The position numbers were made by a program, and so were the translations under genes. The notes under the pieces are model-generated. The model worked only from the letters and a program-made list of their open reading frames with translations. It was not told where the DNA came from and ran no database searches. DNA of 36,609 bases, taken from IMG/VR virus record IMGVR_UViG_3300036944_000576, positions 1 to 36,609 of that record; one strand, written 5' to 3'. Positions 1 to 6,682 of this stretch are shown one piece after another. The first letter of the stretch is position 1. Every line of letters begins with the position of its first letter. Origin of the DNA: a virus.

Positions 1-12
1 GTAAACCTCTAT

Positions 13-18
13 TGTCAA
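13..18 (-). promoter_or_regulatory. Possible -35 box of a leftward promoter running off the window
   Basis: Read leftward this is TTGACA, a consensus -35 box. The -10 would fall before base 1, so the promoter cannot be confirmed. A copy of the repeated 12-mer GACCCTAAACCG lies just upstream at 39-50. No coding sequence could be supported between 1 and 88. Confidence 0.35.
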
Positions 19-88
19 GTGCGTTTTCAACCGCCTCTGACCCTAAACCGTAAGAAGTCCCACAATTTTAAGTGATTTGTGCACACAA

Positions 89-122
89 CAAAAAAGCCCA
101 CTTAACCGAAATTAAGTGGGCT
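89..122 (-). terminator. Rho-independent terminator of the leftward operon
   Basis: A 10-bp perfect stem (96-105 with 112-121, GCCCACTTAA/TTAAGTGGGC) is followed in the leftward direction by a run of six T. It lies just downstream of the leftward gene at 152-463 and probably ends that transcript. Confidence 0.85.
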
Positions 123-151
123 TTGGTGCGATTGTGTTGTATTATGTGCGA

Positions 152-463
152 TTATGCAGATTTAGGGTCACTTAACTTTTGCTGGATTAATTTAAGCACT
201 ACTTTGTTGACTTTTTCTAAGCTTTCGAGTAGTTCCAGGTCGCAGTCGAGTAAGGTGGCAATCTGTTCAATATGCTCCGACTTTTTAACCGGTACCTCTC
301 CCCGTTTGTTAAGGTACGATTTTTTCTGGTACACACCGAGGCTGCTGAGCTTGGCAATTATGCTGCGAACTGGTACTTGCAGCTGGTGGGCTAGCTCCTC
401 AACTGGCACCCCGGATTGGTAGTCGTGTACTAGACGGTCACAAATTTCTTTGGTATAAGTCAT
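152..463 (-). CDS. Small helix-turn-helix protein, related to the D5-like proteins of this phage
   Basis: A 103-residue protein. Residues about 5-45 look like a helix-turn-helix (EELAHQLQVPVRSIIAKLSS) ending in GVYQKK, and a helical C-terminal part follows a basic linker. The same layout, including the GVYxKK ending after the recognition helix, occurs in the protein at 23589-23954 and loosely in the larger protein at 26721-27470, so I infer a paralogous DNA-binding family. It is the last gene before the terminator at 89-122 and starts one base downstream of the stop of its neighbour. The target is unknown. Confidence 0.75.
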   Translation of the reverse strand: MTYTKEICDRLVHDYQSGVPVEELAHQLQVPVRSIIAKLSSLGVYQKKSYLNKRGEVPVKKSEHIEQIATLLDCDLELLESLEKVNKVVLKLIQQKLSDPKSA

Positions 464-464
464 T

Positions 465-1292
465 TTATAGCTCCCAAGGTAAATCTAAGCTAACACTAGG
501 GGCTGCTTGTGCTGATTTCTCAGGGTGTTTAAAAATATCTTGCGATACAAGTGGTGGAGGCATCCAGTCCCACGCATTGGGGTCTAGAATCATATATTCT
601 GTTCTTAAGCTAGGATGTGCTACCCAGATTTGGGTAAGCATAGTTCCGACTAGCTTTGGTGCTTTGGCAAGCTCTGTATTTTGCATACCTCGTAGACACC
701 ACGAACTAGTAGGACTCATGAATGTGTCCTTTCGTGGGCCAGTTTTAATCATTAAGCCCTTGTGTCGAAGCTCAATTAATCTATCAGACCCTAAACCGTA
801 GCGAATCTCTCCCATGTCCAAGTTTCCGTCAATTTGCTCTGCTTCCGTTGGCTGCCACAACATAGCTTCAAGCAAGTTTTTGTCTATAAGCTTGCAACTA
901 GGCTGAATATCCCATTGCATATACATAATGCCTCGGTATTTTTTCGAACCCATTAAGATTAGTGGAACTAGTGAAGAATAGCTAGCAAACTCTGGATTAA
1001 TCTGAGATTTTACTAGACTGCCTCGCTTGAGTTTAGTGCATACTCGCCACAAGCCTAGCTCCCAGTCTGACGTAATATTACGCTTGGCTGTAAGATTGCA
1101 ATCAATCTTATTACTATCACCATGTACTAAGTGCCAGTTATTGCCGTAGTGGTGTGCGATTTGGGGTAACATCCACGAATTCATTGTGGTTAGGTAATGA
1201 GTTTTAGCTAGATCTTCTAGCTGCGAGTCATTAAGGTGAGCATATTGCTCAAAAGGAAAGTCCTTGATCTGATTTGATTTTAGTGTTAACAT
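465..1292 (-). CDS. Phage protein of unknown function with SSB-tail-like C-terminus
   Basis: A 275-residue protein that I do not recognise with certainty. It is well behaved as a coding region, fills the space between its neighbours and has no obvious membrane segment. The C-terminus ends SLDLPWEL, reminiscent of the acidic-aromatic tails seen on replication proteins; the phage helicase at 27843 ends in a similar GADLPWNA. It contains the sequence YGLGSD, encoded by one copy of the repeated 12-mer. A DNA-metabolism role is only a guess. Confidence 0.75.
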   Translation of the reverse strand: MLTLKSNQIKDFPFEQYAHLNDSQLEDLAKTHYLTTMNSWMLPQIAHHYGNNWHLVHGDSNKIDCNLTAKRNITSDWELGLWRVCTKLKRGSLVKSQINPEFASYSSLVPLILMGSKKYRGIMYMQWDIQPSCKLIDKNLLEAMLWQPTEAEQIDGNLDMGEIRYGLGSDRLIELRHKGLMIKTGPRKDTFMSPTSSWCLRGMQNTELAKAPKLVGTMLTQIWVAHPSLRTEYMILDPNAWDWMPPPLVSQDIFKHPEKSAQAAPSVSLDLPWEL

Positions 1293-1435
1293 TTTTTAAA
1301 TAACAAAAGCGTTAGCTTCACAGTAGCTAACATAACTGACCCTAAACCGAATCCGTGGTCTAGGGTGGAAAGTGGGGCGGTTTGCTTGAATTTTGGTTGT
1401 AAATTCAATTATCAAATTTAAGAAGCCCAAATAAC
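1293..1435 (-). other. Non-coding leader region with hairpin and 12-mer motif
   Basis: No gene is visible. The region holds a 7-bp hairpin (GTTAGCT 1311-1317 with AGCTAAC 1325-1331) close to the start codon at 1292, and a copy of GACCCTAAACCG at 1338-1349. ACCCTA of that copy can pair with TAGGGT about 20 bases away. I read it as the 5' leader of the gene at 465-1292, possibly regulated. Confidence 0.4.
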
Positions 1436-1463
1436 AAAAAAGTGTTGCCTTATTTAAGCAACG
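1436..1463 (-). terminator. Leftward terminator of the ncRNA
   Basis: A stem GTTG-CTT/AAG-CAAC with one bulged C is followed leftward by AC and six T. It separates the ncRNA from the gene at 465-1292. Confidence 0.65.
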
Positions 1464-1612
1464 CTATGCGATTGACAGGATTGTAAACAATTTAAGAAAA
1501 TTGATGTATTTAATCCGTGTACGGGGCCCCTTCTCGTGACCTCACCTCCCCACACGGATTATACAACAATTTTAAATTGTACAATCCTCTAGCTGTCTTA
1601 CTCTCTAGTAAT
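1436..1612 (-). ncRNA. Candidate leftward structured ncRNA: promoter, 112-nt hairpin, terminator
   Basis: A leftward promoter at 1619-1647 would start RNA near 1612. The RNA then contains a long interrupted stem, with arms 1477-1484/1581-1588 (8 bp), 1487-1495/1572-1580 (9 bp), 1499-1503/1567-1571, 1505-1509/1561-1565 and 1512-1520/1552-1560 (9 bp). These enclose a G-rich 31-nt loop. The RNA ends at a hairpin with a U-run at 1436-1463. No convincing open reading frame is present. It could be an independent small RNA or an attenuated leader for the next gene. The AT-rich outer stem recalls the hairpins of the tRNA array. Confidence 0.6.
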
Positions 1613-1618
1613 AACTAA

Positions 1619-1647
1619 ATTATAGCACACTTTTTTGCAAAATACAA
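1619..1647 (-). promoter_or_regulatory. Leftward sigma70 promoter
   Basis: Read leftward it is TTGTAT, 17 bp, TATAAT. It would drive the structured RNA at 1436-1612. The gap from here to the mazG-like stop at 1705 shows nothing else. Confidence 0.65.
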
Positions 1648-1704
1648 GGTGTAAATTTTAGCGAGGAGTAAAAAAGTCGATTATTAGAGGAACTTTCTGA
1701 CATT

Positions 1705-1968
1705 TTAGCCTTTGATTAGTGCCATTGCCTTCTTTGCGATGTTTTCGCGACTTGGGGTCAGATCTAACCAGCCGGTTTGCTCAAGAACTCCGAGAATTGC
1801 AAGAAAATCTTCTAGTTCACCTACGAGTTCTTGTTTGTTAGTTGTTTGACGATCTGGGTGCCGATTCTGCTCACCAAACCGGTTGATTTTGCTAACCGCT
1901 TGAATTACCTCAGCTGCTTCTTCCTGCAGCTTGCAGATTAAGTACTGTGTTTTGTTGTTGTTGTTCAT
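1705..1968 (-). CDS. MazG-like nucleotide pyrophosphohydrolase
   Basis: An 87-residue protein with the MazG/phage NTP pyrophosphohydrolase pattern: KLQEEAAEVIQAVSKINRFG (the ExxE metal-binding helix) and, about 30 residues later, ELVGELEDFLAILGVLE (the second ExxD helix). The family hydrolyses NTPs or dNTPs to monophosphate and pyrophosphate. The short length matches phage forms rather than bacterial two-domain MazG. The start is the ATG at 1968. A 20-bp perfect palindrome lies upstream at 1995-2014. In this phage it could trim nucleotide pools or alarmones, alongside the HD hydrolase at 4009. Confidence 0.85.
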   Translation of the reverse strand: MNNNNKTQYLICKLQEEAAEVIQAVSKINRFGEQNRHPDRQTTNKQELVGELEDFLAILGVLEQTGWLDLTPSRENIAKKAMALIKG

Positions 1969-1994
1969 TTATTATACCATGTTTTCGAGAAATG

Positions 1995-2014
1995 TATGTG
2001 CGCTAGCGCACATA
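1995..2014. promoter_or_regulatory. 20-bp perfect palindrome, operator or hairpin
   Basis: TATGTGCGCTAGCGCACATA is a perfect palindrome in the 61-bp gap between two leftward genes, 27 bases before the MazG-like start. With no loop it is a poor RNA hairpin and looks more like a dimeric protein-binding site, but no T-run or clear promoter supports either role. Confidence 0.5.
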
Positions 2015-2029
2015 GCGATGTGTGTATTT

Positions 2030-2284
2030 TTAGTCAAACCCGTGTACCACAAAGTAGCCGCCCCCAGTGTGGAGTTGTGCGGTGCAACACCAGTGGTACT
2101 CATAGGGAACTTCCTCACCAGTAACCGCAACGTATACTTCGTATTCGTCTTGACAATCTGTGGTGTGTTCTAGTACCCAGGCATAGAGTTTGTTGTCCTG
2201 CCAGTCCATGTACAGTAGCTTGCTGGCACCTGGACTTGCGATTGTGTTGAGTCCTGTTTTTAGTGGATATTTTAGTACTCGCAT
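2030..2284 (-). CDS. Small phage protein of unknown function
   Basis: An 84-residue soluble-looking protein with aromatic-rich stretches (YEYHWCC, YFVVHGFD at the end). It is unrecognised. Its ATG shares base 2284 with the stop of the membrane protein upstream, so translation is probably coupled. It is the last gene before the palindrome and the mazG-like gene. Confidence 0.65.
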   Translation of the reverse strand: MRVLKYPLKTGLNTIASPGASKLLYMDWQDNKLYAWVLEHTTDCQDEYEVYVAVTGEEVPYEYHWCCTAQLHTGGGYFVVHGFD

Positions 2285-2448
2285 TAGCTCATCCAGTAGT
2301 CGGCTATGGTAATTATAGCCCAGAAAAGTGCAACCGCTACTAACATACCGCCTACAATAACCGGTTGAATAGTGGCTAGTCCAGCAATTATTAGTGCAAG
2401 TATTATGATTGCTGCACAGACGTTAAGTGGTGGTAATTTATCTCGCAT
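2284..2448 (-). CDS. Small membrane protein, two transmembrane helices
   Basis: 54 residues from the ATG at 2448; a longer in-frame reading would lie over the upstream gene and is unlikely. After MRDKLPPLN come two hydrophobic stretches (residues about 10-29 and 31-50) and a short tail, so an inner-membrane hairpin is likely. The start overlaps the end of the upstream gene by 11 bases. Its function is unknown; small two-helix phage proteins include holins, but nothing else here supports that. Confidence 0.65.
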   Translation of the reverse strand: MRDKLPPLNVCAAIIILALIIAGLATIQPVIVGGMLVAVALFWAIITIADYWMS

Positions 2449-2755
2449 CAACAATCTCCAAGAATCGGTACATGGTAATTTCAGTAGGGTCGTAAGCAAT
2501 GTCGTCGACGACGAACAGCATTGGCGCGTTGCCGTGGTCAGCTTCGTATATCCACCAGATAACCCAGTCAAAGAGTTCTGGGCCTAGGAGTTTTTCTACT
2601 AGGAGTGTGTATGCGTGCTCTAGTGGTTCGCACAGCGAGTATAGCAGGTTATCCGACCCTAAACCGCGCAGGGCGCTATTAAGTTGGTCAACTGCGGCAG
2701 CTTGTGTGATCTGTGCCATGCAGTAGTCGTAAGCGATTTGGTGTGTTTGTTTCAT
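2438..2755 (-). CDS. Phage protein of unknown function
   Basis: A 105-residue protein, acidic overall, with no recognised domain. It contains RGLGSD, encoded by a copy of the repeated 12-mer at 2655-2666. Its ATG overlaps the preceding stop (ATGA), typical of the translationally coupled leftward operon. Confidence 0.7.
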   Translation of the reverse strand: MKQTHQIAYDYCMAQITQAAAVDQLNSALRGLGSDNLLYSLCEPLEHAYTLLVEKLLGPELFDWVIWWIYEADHGNAPMLFVVDDIAYDPTEITMYRFLEIVDAR

Positions 2756-3066
2756 TGGTTGTATTTTTTATAGTCCAAGGCTGCTTGGCGTGTTGAAAAT
2801 GCCTGTGCAACCGGAATCTGATCAAAAAGATAGTAGTCAGTAAGTGCTTCTAGTGGAAGCATAGCGGCCTTGGTTGGCTTGCCAAGGGAGTCTAGAACCC
2901 ATACTTTGGTGCCTGCACAAACAAGTTCACCATCAGCTGTGAGTCCGTAATCGCGGTAGTTTATTAGTTGCTGCACAAGGTGTTCCAGCTCAGCGCGCTG
3001 TACAGGTCCCACCTTATACCACGCACGAAGTCGTGGCGTGCTGTCTAGTAGAGTATTTAAGTTCAT
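2752..3066 (-). CDS. Phage protein of unknown function
   Basis: 104 residues from the ATG at 3066, chosen because it forms an ATGA overlap with the upstream gene; an ATG two codons earlier is possible. The protein is soluble and mixed alpha/beta-looking, with no motif I recognise. Confidence 0.7.
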   Translation of the reverse strand: MNLNTLLDSTPRLRAWYKVGPVQRAELEHLVQQLINYRDYGLTADGELVCAGTKVWVLDSLGKPTKAAMLPLEALTDYYLFDQIPVAQAFSTRQAALDYKKYNQ

Positions 3067-3266
3067 GCACATTCCTGTTCAAAAAGTTGTTGTTGACAAC
3101 TGCATGGGTTTTGTATTTTACAAAGTTGTTCATAGTAGTTTTTTAAGTCACTGGCAGCGGCATCACTCCAATGGTACTCACGGTCACCAAACTGGCCACG
3201 ACAGCTGTGCAGTCGTTGTAGCACAAGTTGGCCACGCCAGTTTGTGCGAAATTGGTAGTTTTTCAT
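3063..3266 (-). CDS. Small cysteine-rich phage protein of unknown function
   Basis: 67 residues from the ATG at 3266, just past the upstream stop. The C-terminal part has four cysteines (C..NPCSC..ECA) that might bind a metal, but the spacing is not a standard zinc ribbon. Unrecognised. Confidence 0.65.
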   Translation of the reverse strand: MKNYQFRTNWRGQLVLQRLHSCRGQFGDREYHWSDAAASDLKNYYEQLCKIQNPCSCQQQLFEQECA

Positions 3267-3267
3267 G

Positions 3268-3558
3268 TTAGCTCCAAGTACGGTGAACTTCAGCAACCCA
3301 TTCATTGCCGTCATATTCTTCAATCGTCCAGGCTACATCATCTGGAATGGTTACCACTTTTAGTCTGGCATAAGGGCCACTAGCGCGCTCACCTAGATTA
3401 GCTATCACACTAATCAACTGCCGACTGTCTCGTGGAATTTCACAGTCGTATTGTTCAGGCTCAATACCTGCATCACGACAAAAAGCTGCATACAGCTCCG
3501 TGGCGTCTTTGCTAAGTCCAAACCCACCGTGGCGGGCGTTAATTACAATTTGTGTCAT
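3268..3558 (-). CDS. Conserved phage protein with N-terminal ARHGGFGLS motif
   Basis: 96 residues from the ATG at 3558, chosen for the ATGA overlap with the previous gene. It starts MTQIVINARHGGFGLS; proteins with this kind of start (GGFGLS then a helix) are common in tailed phages and have no known function. No catalytic motif is visible. Confidence 0.75.
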   Translation of the reverse strand: MTQIVINARHGGFGLSKDATELYAAFCRDAGIEPEQYDCEIPRDSRQLISVIANLGERASGPYARLKVVTIPDDVAWTIEEYDGNEWVAEVHRTWS

Positions 3559-3764
3559 GCAATCTCCTTGGGGTGCGTTGTGTTGCAAAGCACTGTTAGT
3601 GCTTGCAGTTCGCCCATTGTAAGATAAAAATTACGGTTGCCAAATGTTACGTCCCAACCTTCGCCACTGGTCCACTCACATACCTCTACCATGTCATGTG
3701 GTTTGGCGTGGTGGCAGTAGTCTTTGAGATCAGCATATACTGTTCTGCGTTGTGCAAATTTCAT
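3555..3764 (-). CDS. Small phage protein of unknown function
   Basis: A 69-residue soluble protein with a WTSGEGWDVTFGN stretch suggesting a small beta domain. It is coupled to both neighbours by ATGA overlaps. Confidence 0.7.
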   Translation of the reverse strand: MKFAQRRTVYADLKDYCHHAKPHDMVEVCEWTSGEGWDVTFGNRNFYLTMGELQALTVLCNTTHPKEIA

Positions 3765-4012
3765 TGTGTTTCCAGTTCTTTGTTAGTTACATCAAGTGTT
3801 TCTGGCCCAAAGTCTTCAAATGGGTACAGCCACTGCTTACGGCATCCGGTAAATAAACGACCGCGGCGGTCAACTAACTCTGGTTGGATCCAGTAAATAC
3901 TTTCTTCGGGAGTTTTAATATCCCCAACTACAACAATGTTGCCGTTAAGATCACTGCCCAGGCGATGGCTTGGCACGCCACGAATCATACAAAGTGTTCC
4001 AGGTTTAATCAT
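3761..4012 (-). CDS. Small phage protein of unknown function
   Basis: An 83-residue protein beginning MIKPGTLCMIRGVPSH. The pattern of short strands with a central glycine-rich turn (GNIVVVGD) suggests an SH3-like or other small beta fold, which is inference only. ATGA overlaps at both ends place it in the same operon. Confidence 0.7.
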   Translation of the reverse strand: MIKPGTLCMIRGVPSHRLGSDLNGNIVVVGDIKTPEESIYWIQPELVDRRGRLFTGCRKQWLYPFEDFGPETLDVTNKELETQ

Positions 4013-4458
4013 TGTGTTTCCAATTTTTGTTTGAGTTCAAGATAAAATGTGTGGTATTTGGCCATACGCTCAAGGTCTTTGGCTGTTACACCTTTAAGGC
4101 GTCTGATATCCGTGTTGTGTCGCAAGTCAGCCATTTTAACCTGCATAGCATCACGGTTTTTGAAAATCTTTTCCTTGTACTGGTCATAGGTATAACCACG
4201 TTCTTTGGTCAGTGCTCGGATACCCTCAACAACACGAAGACTCATATCAGCATAAATCAAATCGTTGTATGTGGTATCTGTGTCTTCAACAACATCGTGC
4301 AACAGTGCCATGCATTGCAGTTCTTCGTCATCGGTTTTTAAGAAGCTCATAACTCGTAGGGGGTGCAAGATATAAGGTTTGCCGCCTTTGTCAAACTGCC
4401 CGTGATGAGCGTTGGTAGCCAGGTGCAGGGCTTTGTCGAGCATTTCGCCGCGTTTCAT
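4009..4458 (-). CDS. HD-domain (p)ppGpp hydrolase-like protein (SpoT/MESH1 type)
   Basis: 149 residues, about the length of a stand-alone HD hydrolase domain. The signature is complete: AHHGQFDKGGKPYILHPLRV (first His and HP motif), ALLHDVVEDTDTTYNDL (HD motif and the EDT segment), and VKMADLRHN towards the end (the downstream Asp/Asn region). In the RelA/SpoT family this domain removes pyrophosphate from ppGpp using Mn2+. No synthetase domain is present, so degradation of the alarmone is the expected direction. It is the first gene after the promoter at 4482-4510. Confidence 0.85.
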   Translation of the reverse strand: MKRGEMLDKALHLATNAHHGQFDKGGKPYILHPLRVMSFLKTDDEELQCMALLHDVVEDTDTTYNDLIYADMSLRVVEGIRALTKERGYTYDQYKEKIFKNRDAMQVKMADLRHNTDIRRLKGVTAKDLERMAKYHTFYLELKQKLETQ

Positions 4459-4481
4459 AGTATTTCCCTTTCTAATCCTAT

Positions 4482-4510
4482 ATTATACACACAAATGACA
4501 AAGCCCTCAA
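4482..4510 (-). promoter_or_regulatory. Leftward sigma70 promoter whose -35 lies in a terminator stem
   Basis: Read leftward: TTGAGG, 17 bp, TATAAT. It drives the operon starting with the HD hydrolase. The -35 box is part of the downstream arm of the hairpin at 4501-4531. Confidence 0.75.
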
Positions 4511-4531
4511 GTGCATAAACACTGAGGGCTT
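4501..4531 (-). terminator. Hairpin terminator after the gene at 4557-4754
   Basis: A 9-bp perfect stem, AAGCCCTCA with TGAGGGCTT, has a 13-nt loop and is followed leftward by a weak T-rich stretch. It separates two leftward transcription units. Confidence 0.65.
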
Positions 4532-4556
4532 AGAATTTGTTGCACAAAAACAACAC

Positions 4557-4754
4557 TTATGGTGCACTATCGGGATTTTGTACTTCAACAACGAACTTTC
4601 CAAGAACATTGTTGTGTACTAGGTCTACGGATAGTGTAATGGTTGGTATCGGGCCTGTGGTTGGGTCAATGTTTATTAAGAAACCATCACGGTCTGGGAA
4701 TTGATCCATAACATACAAAACTTTTTCTGCTGATGATCGTAATAGGTATATCAT
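4557..4754 (-). CDS. Small phage protein of unknown function
   Basis: A 65-residue protein beginning MIYLLRSSAEKVLYVMDQFP. No motif is recognised. It overlaps the preceding small membrane protein by four bases (ATGA) and is last before the hairpin terminator. Confidence 0.65.
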   Translation of the reverse strand: MIYLLRSSAEKVLYVMDQFPDRDGFLINIDPTTGPIPTITLSVDLVHNNVLGKFVVEVQNPDSAP

Positions 4755-4876
4755 GGTCGGTTATGTGGAAAAGGCCAGTTGGGATTTTGCTCAGGTGTAG
4801 TGGCATCACGGTCTAGTGTATACCAAGCCACCACACCAGCAACAGCAACAAGCAGTAAAATTACTAAAAGTGTCAT
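4751..4876 (-). CDS. Small single-pass membrane protein
   Basis: 41 residues from the ATG at 4876. The N-terminus MTLLVILLLVAVAGVVAWYT is one hydrophobic helix, followed by a short hydrophilic proline-rich tail. It sits one base after the stop of the gene at 4878-5561; a longer upstream reading would only overlap that gene. The function is unknown. Confidence 0.65.
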   Translation of the reverse strand: MTLLVILLLVAVAGVVAWYTLDRDATTPEQNPNWPFPHNRP

Positions 4877-4877
4877 A

Positions 4878-5561
4878 TCAATCCCACAAATTTTCGTAGT
4901 ATTTTCCAAAAAGTCGGAAGCCGTTAGTGATACGGGCCTGCTCAACACGCATGCCTTCATAGTCGCAAACATAAGTATCATTAGGGCCAGTAACCATTTG
5001 GTACATAGTAGGATTACCTGCATCGTCCCAAGCACAAGCCTGTGTGCTCATGTCATGCTCACCACTAGAGTACTTGTCCTCCCATGTACCATCACGCTTA
5101 GCGGTGAAGGCAAAGATCATTTCGCCCAGTACGTACTCCCAGCGGTGGAAGTGGTTGGCATCAGTGTCCCAGTCGTGCTCTTTGGGGGGTGCCGCAGTGC
5201 TGCGCAGGTGTTCGGGCACATCAGCATCGTCTGTGAATGGAGCACCGTGCTTGGTGGCTTGCAACTGCACAAGCATGGGAGCAATAATATGTGAAAGTGT
5301 GCTGTCCATGCTCCAAGTGTCCGACTTGTCAATGCGAACGTAAATCTGACGAGTACGCTTCGACTCAATCCACTGACACACCTTAAGCAGGGTACTAGGC
5401 TTGCTGTCGCCGCCACTCAGCCAAGTGCCAAAATCGTGAACCCACAAAGGTTTAGATTTAAAGCCATGTTCGTCCGTCACGGGTTTAACCCACCAGCAGA
5501 GTGCATCAGCAATCTGGTACGGGCCAATCCACGACTTATATTTACCGATTTTAACGTGCAT
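4878..5561 (-). CDS. Conserved phage protein of unknown function
   Basis: A 227-residue protein with features I associate with a protein family widespread in tailed phages: KYKSWIGPYQIA near the start, RIDKSDTWSMDSTLSHIIAP in the middle, then TKHGAPF, STAAPP and HRWEYVLGEMIFAF. The invariant-looking D-TWSMD-L-H segment might be an active or metal site, but no activity is known to me. The start at 5561 shares one base with the previous stop. Confidence 0.85.
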   Translation of the reverse strand: MHVKIGKYKSWIGPYQIADALCWWVKPVTDEHGFKSKPLWVHDFGTWLSGGDSKPSTLLKVCQWIESKRTRQIYVRIDKSDTWSMDSTLSHIIAPMLVQLQATKHGAPFTDDADVPEHLRSTAAPPKEHDWDTDANHFHRWEYVLGEMIFAFTAKRDGTWEDKYSSGEHDMSTQACAWDDAGNPTMYQMVTGPNDTYVCDYEGMRVEQARITNGFRLFGKYYENLWD

Positions 5562-5875
5562 TAAAATAACTCCAATTGTTGTATGTGTGCGTGTAAGTTT
5601 TCCCGAGCACGGTCATAGACTTCCGACGGCTCCAGCAGCTCAGGGTCTAGACCCTCAACCGCACAAGCCCAGCTTAAAAAGCAAGTGTCAATTTCCAGCA
5701 ACATGGAATTAGCTCCAGCCACAAATGCCTGACGCATCCAGTAGTCACGATTGTCCTTGTTGCCAGGATTGCCGTAGCCGTACACTTGTGCACGATTGCT
5801 ACCCATTTCAGGATAATGCTCGTCAAAAAACCATGAATTAAACTCACGGGTAATGTTGTATGGCGGCTTTTGCAT
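5561..5875 (-). CDS. Phage protein of unknown function
   Basis: A 104-residue soluble protein rich in Asn, Tyr and Glu, with no recognised motif. Start and stop each share a base with the neighbouring genes. Confidence 0.7.
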   Translation of the reverse strand: MQKPPYNITREFNSWFFDEHYPEMGSNRAQVYGYGNPGNKDNRDYWMRQAFVAGANSMLLEIDTCFLSWACAVEGLDPELLEPSEVYDRARENLHAHIQQLELF

Positions 5876-6081
5876 TAGTAGGCTCCGGTTGAGTTGTCAA
5901 TGGCTGCACACAAGTCTGGAAAGAACTTGTCCACTGCTTTTAGTACATCAACATCAGTTCCATGTTTTTGTGCACTGCGCAGTGCGTTGTAAAAATCGTC
6001 AATTAAGTTAAGGTATTGTTGTGCATTTAAGTACACACGAGCATCTTCGGCGGTGTCACATTGGATTTTAAGTTCTAGCAT
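5875..6081 (-). CDS. Small acidic phage protein of unknown function
   Basis: A 68-residue mainly helical, acidic protein with no cysteine cluster or membrane segment. It overlaps the end of the zinc-ribbon gene by 14 bases. Confidence 0.65.
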   Translation of the reverse strand: MLELKIQCDTAEDARVYLNAQQYLNLIDDFYNALRSAQKHGTDVDVLKAVDKFFPDLCAAIDNSTGAY

Positions 6082-6262
6082 ATTTGTTTAATTGTTTAAG
6101 AGTGTTAATGTCGGTGATGGGCTGGTAATTAGACTTTGCCAGGGGCACAATGCAGTGCTTGAATTGGCGTGCAACTTTCTCGCCACACGGCAAGCAAGTG
6201 TGTTTGCCCAATGCCCAACGGCGTGGGTTTACGTCATCTGAACATTTTACGCAAAAATACAT
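6068..6262 (-). CDS. Small zinc-ribbon protein
   Basis: 64 residues: MYFCVKC at the start and HTCLPC about 20 residues later form a four-cysteine zinc ribbon (CxxC...CxxC). The C-terminal half is basic and helical. Similar single-ribbon proteins are common in phages, and I infer nucleic-acid or protein binding. It is the first gene after the promoter at 6289-6317, with a clear AGGAG ribosome site upstream of the ATG at 6262. Confidence 0.75.
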   Translation of the reverse strand: MYFCVKCSDDVNPRRWALGKHTCLPCGEKVARQFKHCIVPLAKSNYQPITDINTLKQLNKYART

Positions 6263-6264
6263 TG

Positions 6265-6317
6265 TTGAAGTCTCCTGAATATGTGATTATTATACACGGT
6301 TTAGTTGGAGACTTCAA
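6265..6317. repeat. 11-bp inverted repeat flanking a leftward promoter
   Basis: TTGAAGTCTCC (6265-6275) and GGAGACTTCAA (6307-6317) are perfect complements. One arm contains the -35 of the leftward promoter and the other the ribosome site of the gene at 6262. It may be a terminator-like stem for upstream transcripts or an operator pair. Confidence 0.6.
6289..6317 (-). promoter_or_regulatory. Leftward sigma70 promoter
   Basis: Read leftward: TTGAAG, 17 bp, TATAAT. The predicted start is near 6282, giving a short leader before the zinc-ribbon gene. Confidence 0.75.
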
Positions 6318-6321
6318 ATCT

Positions 6322-6681
6322 TTATTTTCGCATTGCTTTCACAAGCTGATCTGTTAGACCACGAATAACTTGTTTGTAACTATTAACGGCCTGACGCTGA
6401 CCAGGCAACCATTCCGGTCGCAAGGTCATTGCCAGTTCTTCGTCGTAGGTAATAAGCACAGGTTTTGTAGTGCCGTCTTTCCAGCGTAGCCGTTCACAGT
6501 AAATAGTAACAATTTGTGGCGTTTCATAGTCAGCCATTGTTTCGGCATCGGATACAAATTTAGCTGGCTGCATCACAGCCACACGCACAGCACCGATCTT
6601 TTCCATTTGCTCTAGTAACCATACCGGAAGGTCAATTACTGTAATTGGCTCAAAGTCTTCTGTGTAGATTACTACGTTCAT
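6322..6681 (-). CDS. Phage protein of unknown function
   Basis: A 119-residue protein. The N-terminus MNVVIYTEDFEPITVIDLP suggests a beta sheet, and a WKDGTT turn with a helical C-terminus follows. I think this type occurs in other phages but do not know a function. It ends just before the inverted repeat and promoter at 6265-6317. Confidence 0.7.
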   Translation of the reverse strand: MNVVIYTEDFEPITVIDLPVWLLEQMEKIGAVRVAVMQPAKFVSDAETMADYETPQIVTIYCERLRWKDGTTKPVLITYDEELAMTLRPEWLPGQRQAVNSYKQVIRGLTDQLVKAMRK

Positions 6682-6682
6682 G

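Noticed and set aside
1-88. A leftward gene encoding a YGLGSE segment
   Set aside because: No start codon or ribosome site is present and a stop codon occurs just upstream; the likeness to YGLGSD in the next gene is explained by the repeated 12-mer.
1971-1976. A -10 box just before the MazG-like gene
   Set aside because: TATAAT read leftward ends two bases before the ATG, and no -35-like sequence lies 17 bases upstream.
4779-5294. A 171-codon rightward open frame
   Set aside because: It lies antisense to the well-supported conserved phage gene at 4878-5561 and crosses several gene ends; its protein has no domain-like pattern.
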